Source of the DNA: an uncultured Bacteroidota bacterium
GTDB taxonomy: Bacteria; Bacteroidota; Bacteroidia; Chitinophagales; Chitinophagaceae
Direction of reading: 5' to 3'
Assembly (NCBI GenBank): GCA_903829015.1
Contig: CAIKOJ010000075.1
Span: 1-41,296, forward strand
Length of the DNA stretch: 41,296 bases
Shown: piece by piece, positions 16,001-23,417 of the stretch
Numbering within the stretch: position 1 is the stretch's first letter
Layout of the letters: every line of letters begins with the position of its first letter
Translations under genes and position numbers: made by a program
Notes under the pieces: generated by a model
Databases searched by the model: none
What the model was told of the DNA's origin: nothing
What the model saw: only the letters and a program-made list of their open reading frames with translations

Positions 16001-16173
16001 CCAACAGCGACATTTATAAGATACGCAGGCAGGAGCAGGCAGAACGTACATTCTATGTTCTGGAGCACGTTCATACACTGCCAAGCATTAACTATCTGTC
16101 GAAGATCAGAAATACGGAAGAGATCAATGCTTTGGATGAGAATAAGAATGACTTTTTGAAGTATCATATTTAA
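13036..16173 (+). CDS. actB: ActB: Tat-targeted molybdopterin-like / iron-sulfur subunit of alternative complex III
   Basis: A 1045-residue periplasmic subunit. A twin-arginine motif TPRRDFLKFLG (Arg46-Arg47) is followed by hydrophobic FSTLAATLVASC, where Cys66 could be lipidated. The N-terminal two thirds resemble the catalytic domain of complex iron-sulfur molybdoenzymes, which in ActB is not thought to carry the cofactor. The C-terminal part is a ferredoxin-like domain with clusters beginning at Cys787 (CTGCGACVVGC), about Cys845 (CQHCDNAPCENVCP), then CIGTKYCANNCP and CSFCVQRL with ACQQACPTD. The clusters pass electrons from the quinol side towards the ActA hemes. It follows actA by 111 nt. 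Confidence 0.95.
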   Translation: MSQKQYWSGIEDLNNINTPREVVENEFKEELPFELSDSLFGATTPRRDFLKFLGFSTLAATLVASCEMPVRKAIPYAIKPEDIMPGVPNYYASTFADGGDYCAIVIKTRDGRPIKIEGNEMSSVTKGGTSARVQASVLNLYDKARIRHPYADGKEATFAAIDGMIKEGIATKPGYLVTSTLLSPSTKEVITQFLAKYPNVKHITYDAYSYSGMLLANEASYGKRTLPTYHFDKAQTIVSLGADFLGTWISPIEFSKGYSKGRKISAKNKNLSKHYQVEATHTITGGAADHRATCKPSEMGKVAVALYNAIATGATPSLPSKALNELVNKAAADLKKGNGLVVGSSNDVNIQTVINAINDKIGANGVTVNWTVTNNCKQGIDKDMVDLVAAMEAGQVGSIFMHGVNPVYDYFDNKKFTAALSKVPVSVSFADRMDETAQKCKFVLPDHNFLENWGDAEPKPNYISLQQPGIAPLFKTRAFQDSLLTWAGATQTWADFWKDYWMKKTGSQDAFDKALQDGIIEPAGDMANGGAPYAGKTDEAINNIQNKKPHAGVELVVYQKIGIGSGGAWSNNPWLLEMPDPITRATWDNYLCVSPKRAKELKAELDGFSEVESKKQVVTVKAENGYSVNLPVVVVPGMHNDVVAVAVGFGRDKQVGRAAASDDTKGGKNAFPFMVFNGVTTEHHSDVTIAKTDLKYDIAITQTHNSYEARPVVHEFTLAEFTKDPDALLKERGAEISEFTALPWIEEGKEGKIDSNKEEGYRENGTLYPNYPYEGVKWGMSIDLNTCTGCGACVVGCMAENNVSVVGKDHVLKNHEMHWIRIDRYFSGMAEDPDTIQTVFQPMLCQHCDNAPCENVCPVSATNHSSEGLNQMAYNRCIGTKYCANNCPYKVRHFNWMDWNGADCFDDNQYEDGRRDDINDDLTRMVLNPDVTVRSRGVMEKCSFCVQRLQEAKLIAKKEGHPMKDGAAKTACQQACPTDAIVFGNVKDTNSDIYKIRRQEQAERTFYVLEHVHTLPSINYLSKIRNTEEINALDENKNDFLKYHI

Positions 16174-16205
16174 GTTGAATAGTTGATAGGTTGAATAGTT
16201 GATAG
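16174..16205. repeat. Two perfect 16-bp tandem repeats between actB and actC
   Basis: The unit GTTGAATAGTTGATAG occurs twice without mismatch immediately after the actB stop codon and is followed by a partial third start (GTTAAC). Confidence 0.95.
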
Positions 16206-16223
16206 GTTAACAAAATTATTAAG

Positions 16224-16237
16224 TCCGCCCTGGCGGA
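16224..16237. repeat. Short palindrome TCCGCC-CT-GGCGGA
   Basis: A small inverted repeat in the 90-bp actB-actC gap, resembling the GGCGGA-type intergenic palindromes scattered through Bacteroidota genomes. It lacks a T-tract, so it is unlikely to be a terminator; it could stabilise or process the operon mRNA. Confidence 0.5.
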
Positions 16238-16263
16238 TTGGAGTAAAAAATTAATTACGTGCT

Positions 16264-17727
16264 ATGCATTTAAAGTACGAGTCGTTTGTAAGGGAACCAC
16301 TGGTAGATAATAGTAAGGATTATCATCAGGTATCCGAAGACATTGTGAGCCCGATTGAGCGTAAGCCGGGGCGCATGTGGTACGTTGGTTTTATCTTTTC
16401 TTTGATACTACTTGGCTTCGGGATATTCTCGGTATCCTGGTCGGTATACTGGGGTTTAGGTACCTGGGGTGTGAACCGTACCGTTGGTTGGGGTTGGGAC
16501 ATTACCAACTTCGTATGGTGGATCGGTATCGGTCATGCCGGAACCCTGATCTCTGCGATCCTTCTGCTGTTCCGTCAGGGATGGCGTACAGGTGTAAACC
16601 GTGCAGCGGAAGCGATGACGATCTTTGCGGTAATGTGTGCGGGACAGTTCCCGATATGGCACATGGGACGTGTATGGGACGGCTTCTGGGTATTACCATT
16701 ACCTAACTCCCGCGGACCATTGTGGCCTAACTTTGATTCTCCACTGTTGTGGGACGTGTTTGCGATCTCTACTTACTTTACTGTATCGTTGTTGTTCTGG
16801 TATTCGGGTCTTGTTCCTGACTTCGCACTTATCCGCGACAGGGCTAAAACCAAGTTCCGTAAAATGGCGTATGGTGTAGCATCTTTCGGCTGGACTGGTA
16901 CTGCTAAAAACTGGCAGCGTATGGAAGCACTGGCGTTAGTACTTGCGGGTCTTTCTACACCACTTGTACTTTCTGTACACACGATCGTATCTTTTGACTT
17001 TGCTACTTCAGTTATTCCGGGATGGCATACTACCATCTTCCCTCCATACTTCGTGGCAGGTGCGGTATTCTCAGGTTTTGCGATGGTGAATACACTTCTG
17101 GTAATTACACGTAGAATCCTGGGTCTGGAAGAATATATTACCATAGGTCATCTTGAAGCGATGAATAAAGTTATTGTACTTACGGGTTCAATTGTTGGTG
17201 TGGCTTACCTTACCGAGCTGTTCATCTCCTGGTACAGTCAGTCATGGGGCGAAATGGCAGCATTCCAATGGCGTATTATGGGACCATATTGGTGGAGTTA
17301 CTGGGCTATGATGACCTGTAACGTGGTTTCTCCTCAGTTGTTCTGGGTTAAAAAATTACGCAGAAACATTCCGTTTACATTTGTAATGTCAATAGTGGTA
17401 AACATAGGTATGTGGTTTGAGCGTTTCGTAATCATTGTTACCTCTACTTACCGCGACTGGATACCAGGCAGCTGGTCATACTACAGCCCAACATGGCCTG
17501 AAGTTGGTTTCTATCTCGGAACTTTCGGTTTGTTCTTTACTTGCTACTTCCTGTTTGCAAAATATTGTCCGGTAATTGCGATTGCTGAGATCAAGTTTGT
17601 ATTGAAAACATCAGGTGAGAATTACAAGAAGAAAATGGAAGCAATTGATGCTATGGATACACAGGAGTTTATTGACTCAGTGCATTCACATCACGACGAA
17701 GCGCACCATGAAGTGGCAGCACACTAA
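16264..17727 (+). CDS. actC: ActC: NrfD-like integral membrane quinol-site subunit
   Basis: A 487-residue polytopic membrane protein with about ten helices in the NrfD/PsrC fold. The N-terminal cytoplasmic stretch (residues 1-40) leads to MWYVGFIFSLILLGFGIFS, then GIGHAGTLISAILLLFRQGWR, AEAMTIFAVMCAGQFPIWHMG and, later, LALVLAGLSTPLVLSVHTIV, which carries the conserved Ser-Val-His. ActC is thought to hold the menaquinol oxidation site and the proton path, and with ActF forms the membrane core. The C-terminus is His-rich (HSHHDEAHHEVAAH). Read from the ATG at 16264. Confidence 0.95.
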   Translation: MHLKYESFVREPLVDNSKDYHQVSEDIVSPIERKPGRMWYVGFIFSLILLGFGIFSVSWSVYWGLGTWGVNRTVGWGWDITNFVWWIGIGHAGTLISAILLLFRQGWRTGVNRAAEAMTIFAVMCAGQFPIWHMGRVWDGFWVLPLPNSRGPLWPNFDSPLLWDVFAISTYFTVSLLFWYSGLVPDFALIRDRAKTKFRKMAYGVASFGWTGTAKNWQRMEALALVLAGLSTPLVLSVHTIVSFDFATSVIPGWHTTIFPPYFVAGAVFSGFAMVNTLLVITRRILGLEEYITIGHLEAMNKVIVLTGSIVGVAYLTELFISWYSQSWGEMAAFQWRIMGPYWWSYWAMMTCNVVSPQLFWVKKLRRNIPFTFVMSIVVNIGMWFERFVIIVTSTYRDWIPGSWSYYSPTWPEVGFYLGTFGLFFTCYFLFAKYCPVIAIAEIKFVLKTSGENYKKKMEAIDAMDTQEFIDSVHSHHDEAHHEVAAH

Positions 17728-17759
17728 AATTATTTTTGAATTTTTGAACTTACAATAAA

Positions 17760-18341
17760 ATGGCAATTAAAAAATTTGCAGTAGCGGCTTACGATGACGA
17801 GGATGTATTGTTCCCGGCAGTCAGCAAAGTGCGCCACAGCGGATACAAAATCCACGATATTTATACACCGTTTGCTGTACATGGTCTTGATGAGGCCATG
17901 GGGTTGAAGACAACAGATCTTCACATAGCAGGGTTTATTTATGGTTTGTGTGGAACGTCTACGGCTGTTGGATTTATTTCGTGGATTTATACTTCAGACT
18001 GGCCGATCAATTATGGTGGTAAGCCACACTTTGCGCTTCCGGCATGGGTGCCAATCACGTTTGAGCTGACGGTATTATTTGCGGCTGTAGGTATGACACT
18101 TACTATGTGTTATCTGAATCAGATCATGCCTGGCGTTAAAAAACACGTATTCCATCCAAGGCAGAGTGATGATATGTTTGTGATGGCTATTGAATTGAAC
18201 AGTCATACATCTGAAGAAGCAGCTTTAGCTTTCTTAAGGTCTACTGGTGCTAAAGAGGTGAATGTGCAAGTAGCAGAGTCGGGATGGTGGTATGGCAGGT
18301 GGGATAAGAAAGAACCGTATGAAGCATTGAATCCGGGCTAG
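17760..18341 (+). CDS. actD: ActD: DUF3341 membrane subunit of alternative complex III
   Basis: A 193-residue protein. The soluble N-terminus (about residues 1-58) carries the DUF3341 signature KVRHSGYKIHDIYTPFAVHG and LDEAMGLK. Two membrane helices follow (LHIAGFIYGLCGTSTAVGF and WVPITFELTVLFAAVGMTL), with the conserved P-x-W-V-P-I-T-F-E at the second. The C-terminal part returns to the cytoplasm (SGWWYGRWDKKEPYEALNPG). ActD is a structural subunit without cofactors. It sits 32 nt after actC, behind a T-rich stretch also seen before actB and actE. Confidence 0.93.
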   Translation: MAIKKFAVAAYDDEDVLFPAVSKVRHSGYKIHDIYTPFAVHGLDEAMGLKTTDLHIAGFIYGLCGTSTAVGFISWIYTSDWPINYGGKPHFALPAWVPITFELTVLFAAVGMTLTMCYLNQIMPGVKKHVFHPRQSDDMFVMAIELNSHTSEEAALAFLRSTGAKEVNVQVAESGWWYGRWDKKEPYEALNPG

Positions 18342-18406
18342 CAGAGCTTTGGAATCTTCATTGCCTGACAAATGATTTTGAATTTTTTGAATTTTTTACT
18401 TTGAAT

Positions 18407-19069
18407 ATGAACAACATTAAAAGCATAGTAGCAGCCAGCCTGGTTATCGTGATGGGTCTCATGTCATGCGACTCAGGTAGTATGCGCCGGACGCCAGGCC
18501 ACATATATGCACCGGATATGACGTATTCGCGCGCCTATGATGCTTATACTACCAATCCGAACTTTGCTGATAGCATGACCAGCCGTTTGCCGGTTGAGGG
18601 TACTATTGCTCGCGGCCATCAGATGCCAGACCATCTAAAAGAAGGAGATACGAACGCTTATAAAACTTTTACAACCAACGCAAAGTTCAGCGAAGCTGAA
18701 TTGAAAGAAGGTGGCAGGTTGTTCAACATTTATTGCGGTATCTGCCATGGACAGAATCTGGATGGTCAAGGGCCATTATTTGCAAGTGGCAAGTTTGCTT
18801 CTATGCCAGCGAATTTAAAGGATGCGAAATATCTGCACATGCCTGTAGGCCAGATGTACGCTGCAATTAAGTACGGTAAGAATATGATGGGATCATACGC
18901 GAGCCAGATCGACATTAAACAGCGCTGGATGATCATCGCTTATATTAAGAAAGTACAATCGACTAATGGAGGTGATGCTTTCACATTTGGTGAAGCGGCG
19001 GCAACTCCGGCAGCACCAGCGGCTGATACAACACATGGTAAGACTGTGGCTGCCGTGACAGGGAAATAA
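18407..19069 (+). CDS. actE: ActE: monoheme cytochrome c lipoprotein of alternative complex III
   Basis: A 220-residue protein read from the ATG at 18407; the frame opens six bases earlier at a TTG. The signal peptide MNNIKSIVAASLVIVMGLMSC gives a lipobox Cys21. One CXXCH (IYCGICHGQNLDGQG) binds heme c; MPVGQMYAAIKYGKNMMGSYA supplies the likely Met ligand. The N-terminal mature region RRTPGHIYAPDMTYSRAYD contains the conserved P-D-M-x-x-S/T-x-A-Y motif of ActE. It probably hands electrons to the oxidase or to a soluble cytochrome. The C-terminus is Ala/Pro-rich. Confidence 0.94.
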   Translation: MNNIKSIVAASLVIVMGLMSCDSGSMRRTPGHIYAPDMTYSRAYDAYTTNPNFADSMTSRLPVEGTIARGHQMPDHLKEGDTNAYKTFTTNAKFSEAELKEGGRLFNIYCGICHGQNLDGQGPLFASGKFASMPANLKDAKYLHMPVGQMYAAIKYGKNMMGSYASQIDIKQRWMIIAYIKKVQSTNGGDAFTFGEAAATPAAPAADTTHGKTVAAVTGK

Positions 19070-19125
19070 TAATAAGAAAAAGTAAAGAGTATTTTATAAA
19101 CATATTTTAATAAAAGTCGCATACA

Positions 19126-20352
19126 ATGAATGATCGTTTTGAGATACCGTCACGATTAAGGAATACAAGCCTCATCCTCATTTGCTTAGGTGTAGCTGCG
19201 CTGATTGGGGGTATCGCAACCTTGCTGATGAGCCATGATGATGTGGCGAGGGCTCGTTTTTGGGCAGTACTGCTGCATGATAGTGTTTTCTTTACCTTGA
19301 TCACGACTGTGAGCATATTTGTAATGGCAGCCACGTCGCTGGCACATGGTGCCTGGATTGTTGCATACCGCAGGGTTACCGAAGCCATCGGGGCCAACGT
19401 ATGGATATTCGCATCGATCTTAGCTATTGTTTTGTTCATGATCGTTTTCACTTTCAGAGACGCTCATGGCGTAAATACTATTTACAAATGGGTAACTGAA
19501 TCAGAGCCTGGTAAAGACAAGATATTGGCAGGTAAAAAAGCGTTTTTGAATCCGGGTATGTTTGTTGGATTTACACTTGCAGCACTGGGATTGTGGTCGT
19601 TTTTCGGAAGGAAGTTCAGGTCAATGTCCATTGCACAGGAAAGTGCGCCAAAGAACGATACTAAGATATTCTGGAAGGTGTTCCGTATGAGCGGTCTGTT
19701 TCTGCTGGTATATGCATTAACGCAAATGAGTACTTCTCCATGGTTATGGATCATGAGTGTTCAGCCACACTGGTATTCAACGTTGTTTAGCTGGTATACA
19801 TTCGCAAGTGCTTTTGTTAGTGGTATGTCATTGATCCTGTTGTGGGTAGTATACCTTAAAAATCAGGGTAATCTGGAACTGGTTACAAAAGAGCATATGC
19901 ATGATCTCGGTAAATTCATGTTTGCGTTCAGTGTATTCTGGACTTACCTGTGGTTTTCACAGTACATGCTGATTTGGTATGCGAACATTCCTGATGAAAC
20001 TGTTTACTTTAAATTGCGTCAGCAAGGACCGTACAGCATCATATTCTACTCTAATTTCATTATCAACTTCGTGATGCCAATCATCATACTGATGGCGCGT
20101 CCAAGCAAGAGGAATTATTTCACGCTGACATTTATGGCAATGGTTATCATTTTCGGTCACTGGTTGGACTATTATCAAATGATCATGCCAGGTGTATTAG
20201 GTGAACATTGGCATATTAACTGGTATGAAATAGGCATATTTATGGGCTTCGTAGGTATTTTGATTTTTGCAGTTTCACGTACGCTCACACAATCATCGCT
20301 GGTACCAAATAACAACTTGTTCCTGAAAGAAACTGTAATACACATTAGCTAG
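19126..20352 (+). CDS. actF: ActF: second NrfD-like integral membrane subunit
   Basis: A 408-residue membrane protein with about ten helices, paralogous in fold to ActC. Recognisable segments: LICLGVAALIGGIATLL, FWAVLLHDSVFFTLITTVSIFVMAATSLAHGAW, WLWIMSVQPHWYSTLFSWYTFAS and FAFSVFWTYLWFSQYMLIWYANIPDET. The SVQPHW(Y/F)ST and FSQY(M/F)L(I/T)WYAN(I/L)PEE-type motifs are diagnostic for quinol:cytochrome c oxidoreductase ActF. With ActC it forms the membrane arm. It is followed after 86 nt by coxB. Confidence 0.94.
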   Translation: MNDRFEIPSRLRNTSLILICLGVAALIGGIATLLMSHDDVARARFWAVLLHDSVFFTLITTVSIFVMAATSLAHGAWIVAYRRVTEAIGANVWIFASILAIVLFMIVFTFRDAHGVNTIYKWVTESEPGKDKILAGKKAFLNPGMFVGFTLAALGLWSFFGRKFRSMSIAQESAPKNDTKIFWKVFRMSGLFLLVYALTQMSTSPWLWIMSVQPHWYSTLFSWYTFASAFVSGMSLILLWVVYLKNQGNLELVTKEHMHDLGKFMFAFSVFWTYLWFSQYMLIWYANIPDETVYFKLRQQGPYSIIFYSNFIINFVMPIIILMARPSKRNYFTLTFMAMVIIFGHWLDYYQMIMPGVLGEHWHINWYEIGIFMGFVGILIFAVSRTLTQSSLVPNNNLFLKETVIHIS

Positions 20353-20438
20353 TTGGAAGCGGGTAGTTACAAGCCTGTTATTGTATCGGAAGAGAAGTAA
20401 ATAAAATAAATTTAACAAGAAAAATACAAGCTGAGTCC

Positions 20439-21485
20439 ATGTCGGTATTTATAATAATAACATTGATAGTTCTGGTATTCATCATCATATACCAGATTGG
20501 TAAAGCGAGCGAATACGCTGTAGTGTTGCGCGGCGAAGAGAAAGTAAAGTCTCAGGCAAACGCAGTGATAGCTATTTTGCTGCTTCTGTTGTTTCCCCTT
20601 GGTGTTTGGGGAATATGGGAGTGCAATGAGATTTTTAAAGACAGGATGCTGCCTGTAGCTGCTTGTAAGACAGGCGAAAATTATGATTCAATGTTCATGA
20701 TGACAACTGCAGTTACCGGTGTCGTGTTCTTTCTTACTCAGTTTCTGCTTTTCTGGTTTTGTTACAAATATCAGGCAAGCAACAAGCGTAGTGCTTTTTT
20801 CTTTGCACACAGCAATAAACTCGAATTGATCTGGACAACTATTCCTGCGATAGCAATGGCTATTCTGGTGGCAATTGGTTTGCGTAACTGGTATGATGTT
20901 ACTTCGGTAGCACCAGCTGAAGCAACAGTTGTTGAAGTAGTGGGTAAGCAATTTAACTGGATAGTGAGATACCCTGGCAAAGACAATGAATTAGGCAAGA
21001 GGGATTTCCGTAAAATTGATGATGCAAACAATGTGCTGGGTCTTGATTGGACAGACCCACATAATTCTGATGACATTGTTTCGCAAAACGGTGAGCTGCA
21101 TGTGGTTGTTGGTAAACCAGTTAAGCTACTTATCGGTTCTCGCGACGTGATACATGACGTGGGTCTACCACACTTCCGTATGAAAATGGATGCTGTGCCA
21201 GGTATTACTACAACATTATGGTTCATACCATCAATTACTACAGACTCAATGAAGCAGATCACAAAGAATCCTGATTTCGTTTACGAAATTGCATGTGACC
21301 AGTTGTGTGGTAAAGGACACTATTCAATGCGTGGAACTGTTATTGTGGAGACGCAGGCGCAGCATGACAAATGGCTGGCGAGTCAGCAAAGTTATTATAG
21401 CCAGAACAATCCGTCTGCAGCACCAGCAGCAGGCGAAAATGCAAAGCCCAAAACAGATAGCGTAAAAGCAGTAACGATGAAATAA
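20439..21485 (+). CDS. coxB: Cytochrome c oxidase subunit II (CuA)
   Basis: A 348-residue subunit II. The N-terminal half contains more hydrophobic segments than the usual two: residues 1-20, AVIAILLLLLFPLGVWGIW, TTAVTGVVFFLTQFLLFWF and LIWTTIPAIAMAILVAIGL. The periplasmic cupredoxin carries all CuA ligands: His in VIHDVGLPHFRMKMDAVPG and the CDQLCGKGHYSM loop with two Cys, His and Met. No heme-binding cytochrome c domain is fused, so electrons should come directly from the act hemes or a separate cytochrome c. The tail is low-complexity Ala/Pro. Confidence 0.95.
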   Translation: MSVFIIITLIVLVFIIIYQIGKASEYAVVLRGEEKVKSQANAVIAILLLLLFPLGVWGIWECNEIFKDRMLPVAACKTGENYDSMFMMTTAVTGVVFFLTQFLLFWFCYKYQASNKRSAFFFAHSNKLELIWTTIPAIAMAILVAIGLRNWYDVTSVAPAEATVVEVVGKQFNWIVRYPGKDNELGKRDFRKIDDANNVLGLDWTDPHNSDDIVSQNGELHVVVGKPVKLLIGSRDVIHDVGLPHFRMKMDAVPGITTTLWFIPSITTDSMKQITKNPDFVYEIACDQLCGKGHYSMRGTVIVETQAQHDKWLASQQSYYSQNNPSAAPAAGENAKPKTDSVKAVTMK

Positions 21486-21526
21486 TCGGCTATAACAATA
21501 TTTAGCCACAAAAAAGTGCAAAAAAA

Positions 21527-23350
21527 ATGAATAACCAAGAGATCATAACTGAAGGGGCAAGTATAGCCCATGGCCATGAGGGAGCAGCAGAGCATCATGC
21601 ACATGAGCATCATGAGCAGCATTTTATCTGGAAATACATTTTCAGCCAGGACCATAAAATGATCAGCAAGCAGTTTCTGGTAACAGGTATTGTTTGGGCG
21701 ATTATAGGTGCCTTGATGTCAGTGTTTTTCCGCCTGCAGCTGGGTTTCCCTGATTCTACTTTCCCAATAATGGAGAAGGTTCTGGGTGAGTGGGCAAAAG
21801 GTGGCAAATTGTCGCCTGAGTTTTATTATGCCCTCGTAACCATGCACGGTACTATACTTGTATTCTTTGTACTTACTGCCGGATTGAGCGGAACCTTTGC
21901 GAACCTGCTTATACCTCTGCAGATAGGTGCAAGAGATATGGCTTCTCCTTTCATGAACATGTTATCTTATTGGTTCTTCTTCGTTGCTGGTGTCATCATG
22001 TTTGTATCTTTATTTATTCAAACAGGTCCTGCATCAGGTGGTTGGACAACTTACCCTCCATTAAGCGCATTAAAAGAAGCCTCATTAGGATCAGGAGTAG
22101 GTATGGATCTATGGTTGCTGAGTATGGCTACATTCGTTGTATCGTCGCTGCTGGGTGGTCTTAACTATATTTCTACAGTACTTAATATGCGTACAAAGGG
22201 TATGACTATGACCCGTATGCCGCTTACAATCTGGGCACTATTCTTTACAGCGGTATTGGGTGTACTTTCTTTCCCTGTATTGTTCTCTGGATTTGTGTTG
22301 TTGATATTTGACCGCAACTTCGGTACGAGCTTCTATCTTTCTGAAATATTCATAGGCGGTAAAGCATTACCACACATAGGTGGTTCTGCGATCCTTTACC
22401 AGCACTTGTTCTGGTTCCTGGGTCACCCTGAGGTGTATATCATTATGCTGCCAGGTATGGGTATGGCATCGGAGGTGCTTTCTACACACAGCCGCAAACC
22501 GATATTTGGTTATTTTGCGATGATCATTTCGTTGATAGGTATTACGGTGCTTGCGTTCGTTGTGTGGGCTCACCACATGTTCGTAACAGGTATGAGTCCG
22601 TTCTTGGGTTCTATCTTCGTATTGCTTACTTTGTTGATCGCAGTACCATCAGCGGTAAAAGTGTTTAACTGGCTTACTACCATTTGGCGCGGAAACATCC
22701 GCTTTACAACCCCAATGCTTTACGCACTTGGATTCGTATCGCTGTTCATTTCTGGTGGTCTTACAGGTATCTTCCTTGGTAACTCTGCTCTGGATATTCA
22801 CCTGCATGATACGTACTTTGTTGTAGCGCACTTCCACATTGTAATGGGTGTGTCGGCGTTCTTCGGGATGTTTGCCGGTATCTACCACTGGTTCCCTAAG
22901 ATGTTTGGCAGGTTTATGAACAATACGCTTGGCTATATTCACTTCTTTATTACGTTTATTGGTGCGTACCTGATCTTCTGGCCAATGCACTACGAAGGTA
23001 TTGCTGGTATGCCACGCCGCTATTATGATTACTCTGCATGGGAATCATTCAAGCATTTCCAGGGTGTGAATGCATTCATCAGTATTGTTGCAACAGTTGT
23101 ATTTGCTGCACAGTTGCTGTTTGTGTTCAACTTCTTTATGAGCATGTACCGCGGTCGCAGAGTAACAACTAAGAATCCATGGGATTCTACTACACTGGAG
23201 TGGACTACGCCTATCGATCCAGGACATGGTAACTGGGAAGGAGATATTCCGGAAGTATACCGTTGGCCATATGATTACAAAGATGATGGCAACGGTGGTG
23301 ACTTCATACCTCAGACAGTTCCGTTGAAACCCGGAGAAGAAGCACATTGA
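21527..23350 (+). CDS. coxA: Cytochrome c oxidase subunit I, A1-type
   Basis: Catalytic 607-residue subunit with twelve membrane helices and a His-rich N-terminal extension (residues 8-32). Low-spin heme ligand: His in LVTMHGTILVFFV. The GHPEVYIIMLPGMG motif carries the cross-linked His-Tyr and the D-channel Glu, marking an A1-type oxidase; VWAHHMFVTGM gives the two further CuB His; DTYFVVAHFHIVMG gives the heme a3 and second low-spin His. Reduces oxygen to water while pumping protons. Last gene of the cluster; subunit III and small subunits are not nearby. Confidence 0.97.
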   Translation: MNNQEIITEGASIAHGHEGAAEHHAHEHHEQHFIWKYIFSQDHKMISKQFLVTGIVWAIIGALMSVFFRLQLGFPDSTFPIMEKVLGEWAKGGKLSPEFYYALVTMHGTILVFFVLTAGLSGTFANLLIPLQIGARDMASPFMNMLSYWFFFVAGVIMFVSLFIQTGPASGGWTTYPPLSALKEASLGSGVGMDLWLLSMATFVVSSLLGGLNYISTVLNMRTKGMTMTRMPLTIWALFFTAVLGVLSFPVLFSGFVLLIFDRNFGTSFYLSEIFIGGKALPHIGGSAILYQHLFWFLGHPEVYIIMLPGMGMASEVLSTHSRKPIFGYFAMIISLIGITVLAFVVWAHHMFVTGMSPFLGSIFVLLTLLIAVPSAVKVFNWLTTIWRGNIRFTTPMLYALGFVSLFISGGLTGIFLGNSALDIHLHDTYFVVAHFHIVMGVSAFFGMFAGIYHWFPKMFGRFMNNTLGYIHFFITFIGAYLIFWPMHYEGIAGMPRRYYDYSAWESFKHFQGVNAFISIVATVVFAAQLLFVFNFFMSMYRGRRVTTKNPWDSTTLEWTTPIDPGHGNWEGDIPEVYRWPYDYKDDGNGGDFIPQTVPLKPGEEAH

Positions 23351-23372
23351 TCAGCTTAACATATTAATCGAT

Positions 23373-23402
23373 AAAAAAACTCAACCTTGGTTGAGTTTTT
23401 TT
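23373..23402 (+). terminator. Strong intrinsic terminator closing the act-cox operon
   Basis: Near-perfect inverted repeat AAAAAAACTCAACC / GGTTGAGTTTTTTT centred at 23387-23388, 22 nt after the coxA stop. Its T-tract ends only 15 nt before the next start codon. Confidence 0.95.
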
Positions 23403-23417
23403 AATTTTATACCATTC

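Noticed and set aside
13036-16173. Possible active formate dehydrogenase or other molybdoenzyme in the window, as partner of FdhD
   Set aside because: The molybdoenzyme-like protein is ActB by context, Tat variant and iron-sulfur domain; ActB is not known to hold the molybdenum cofactor.
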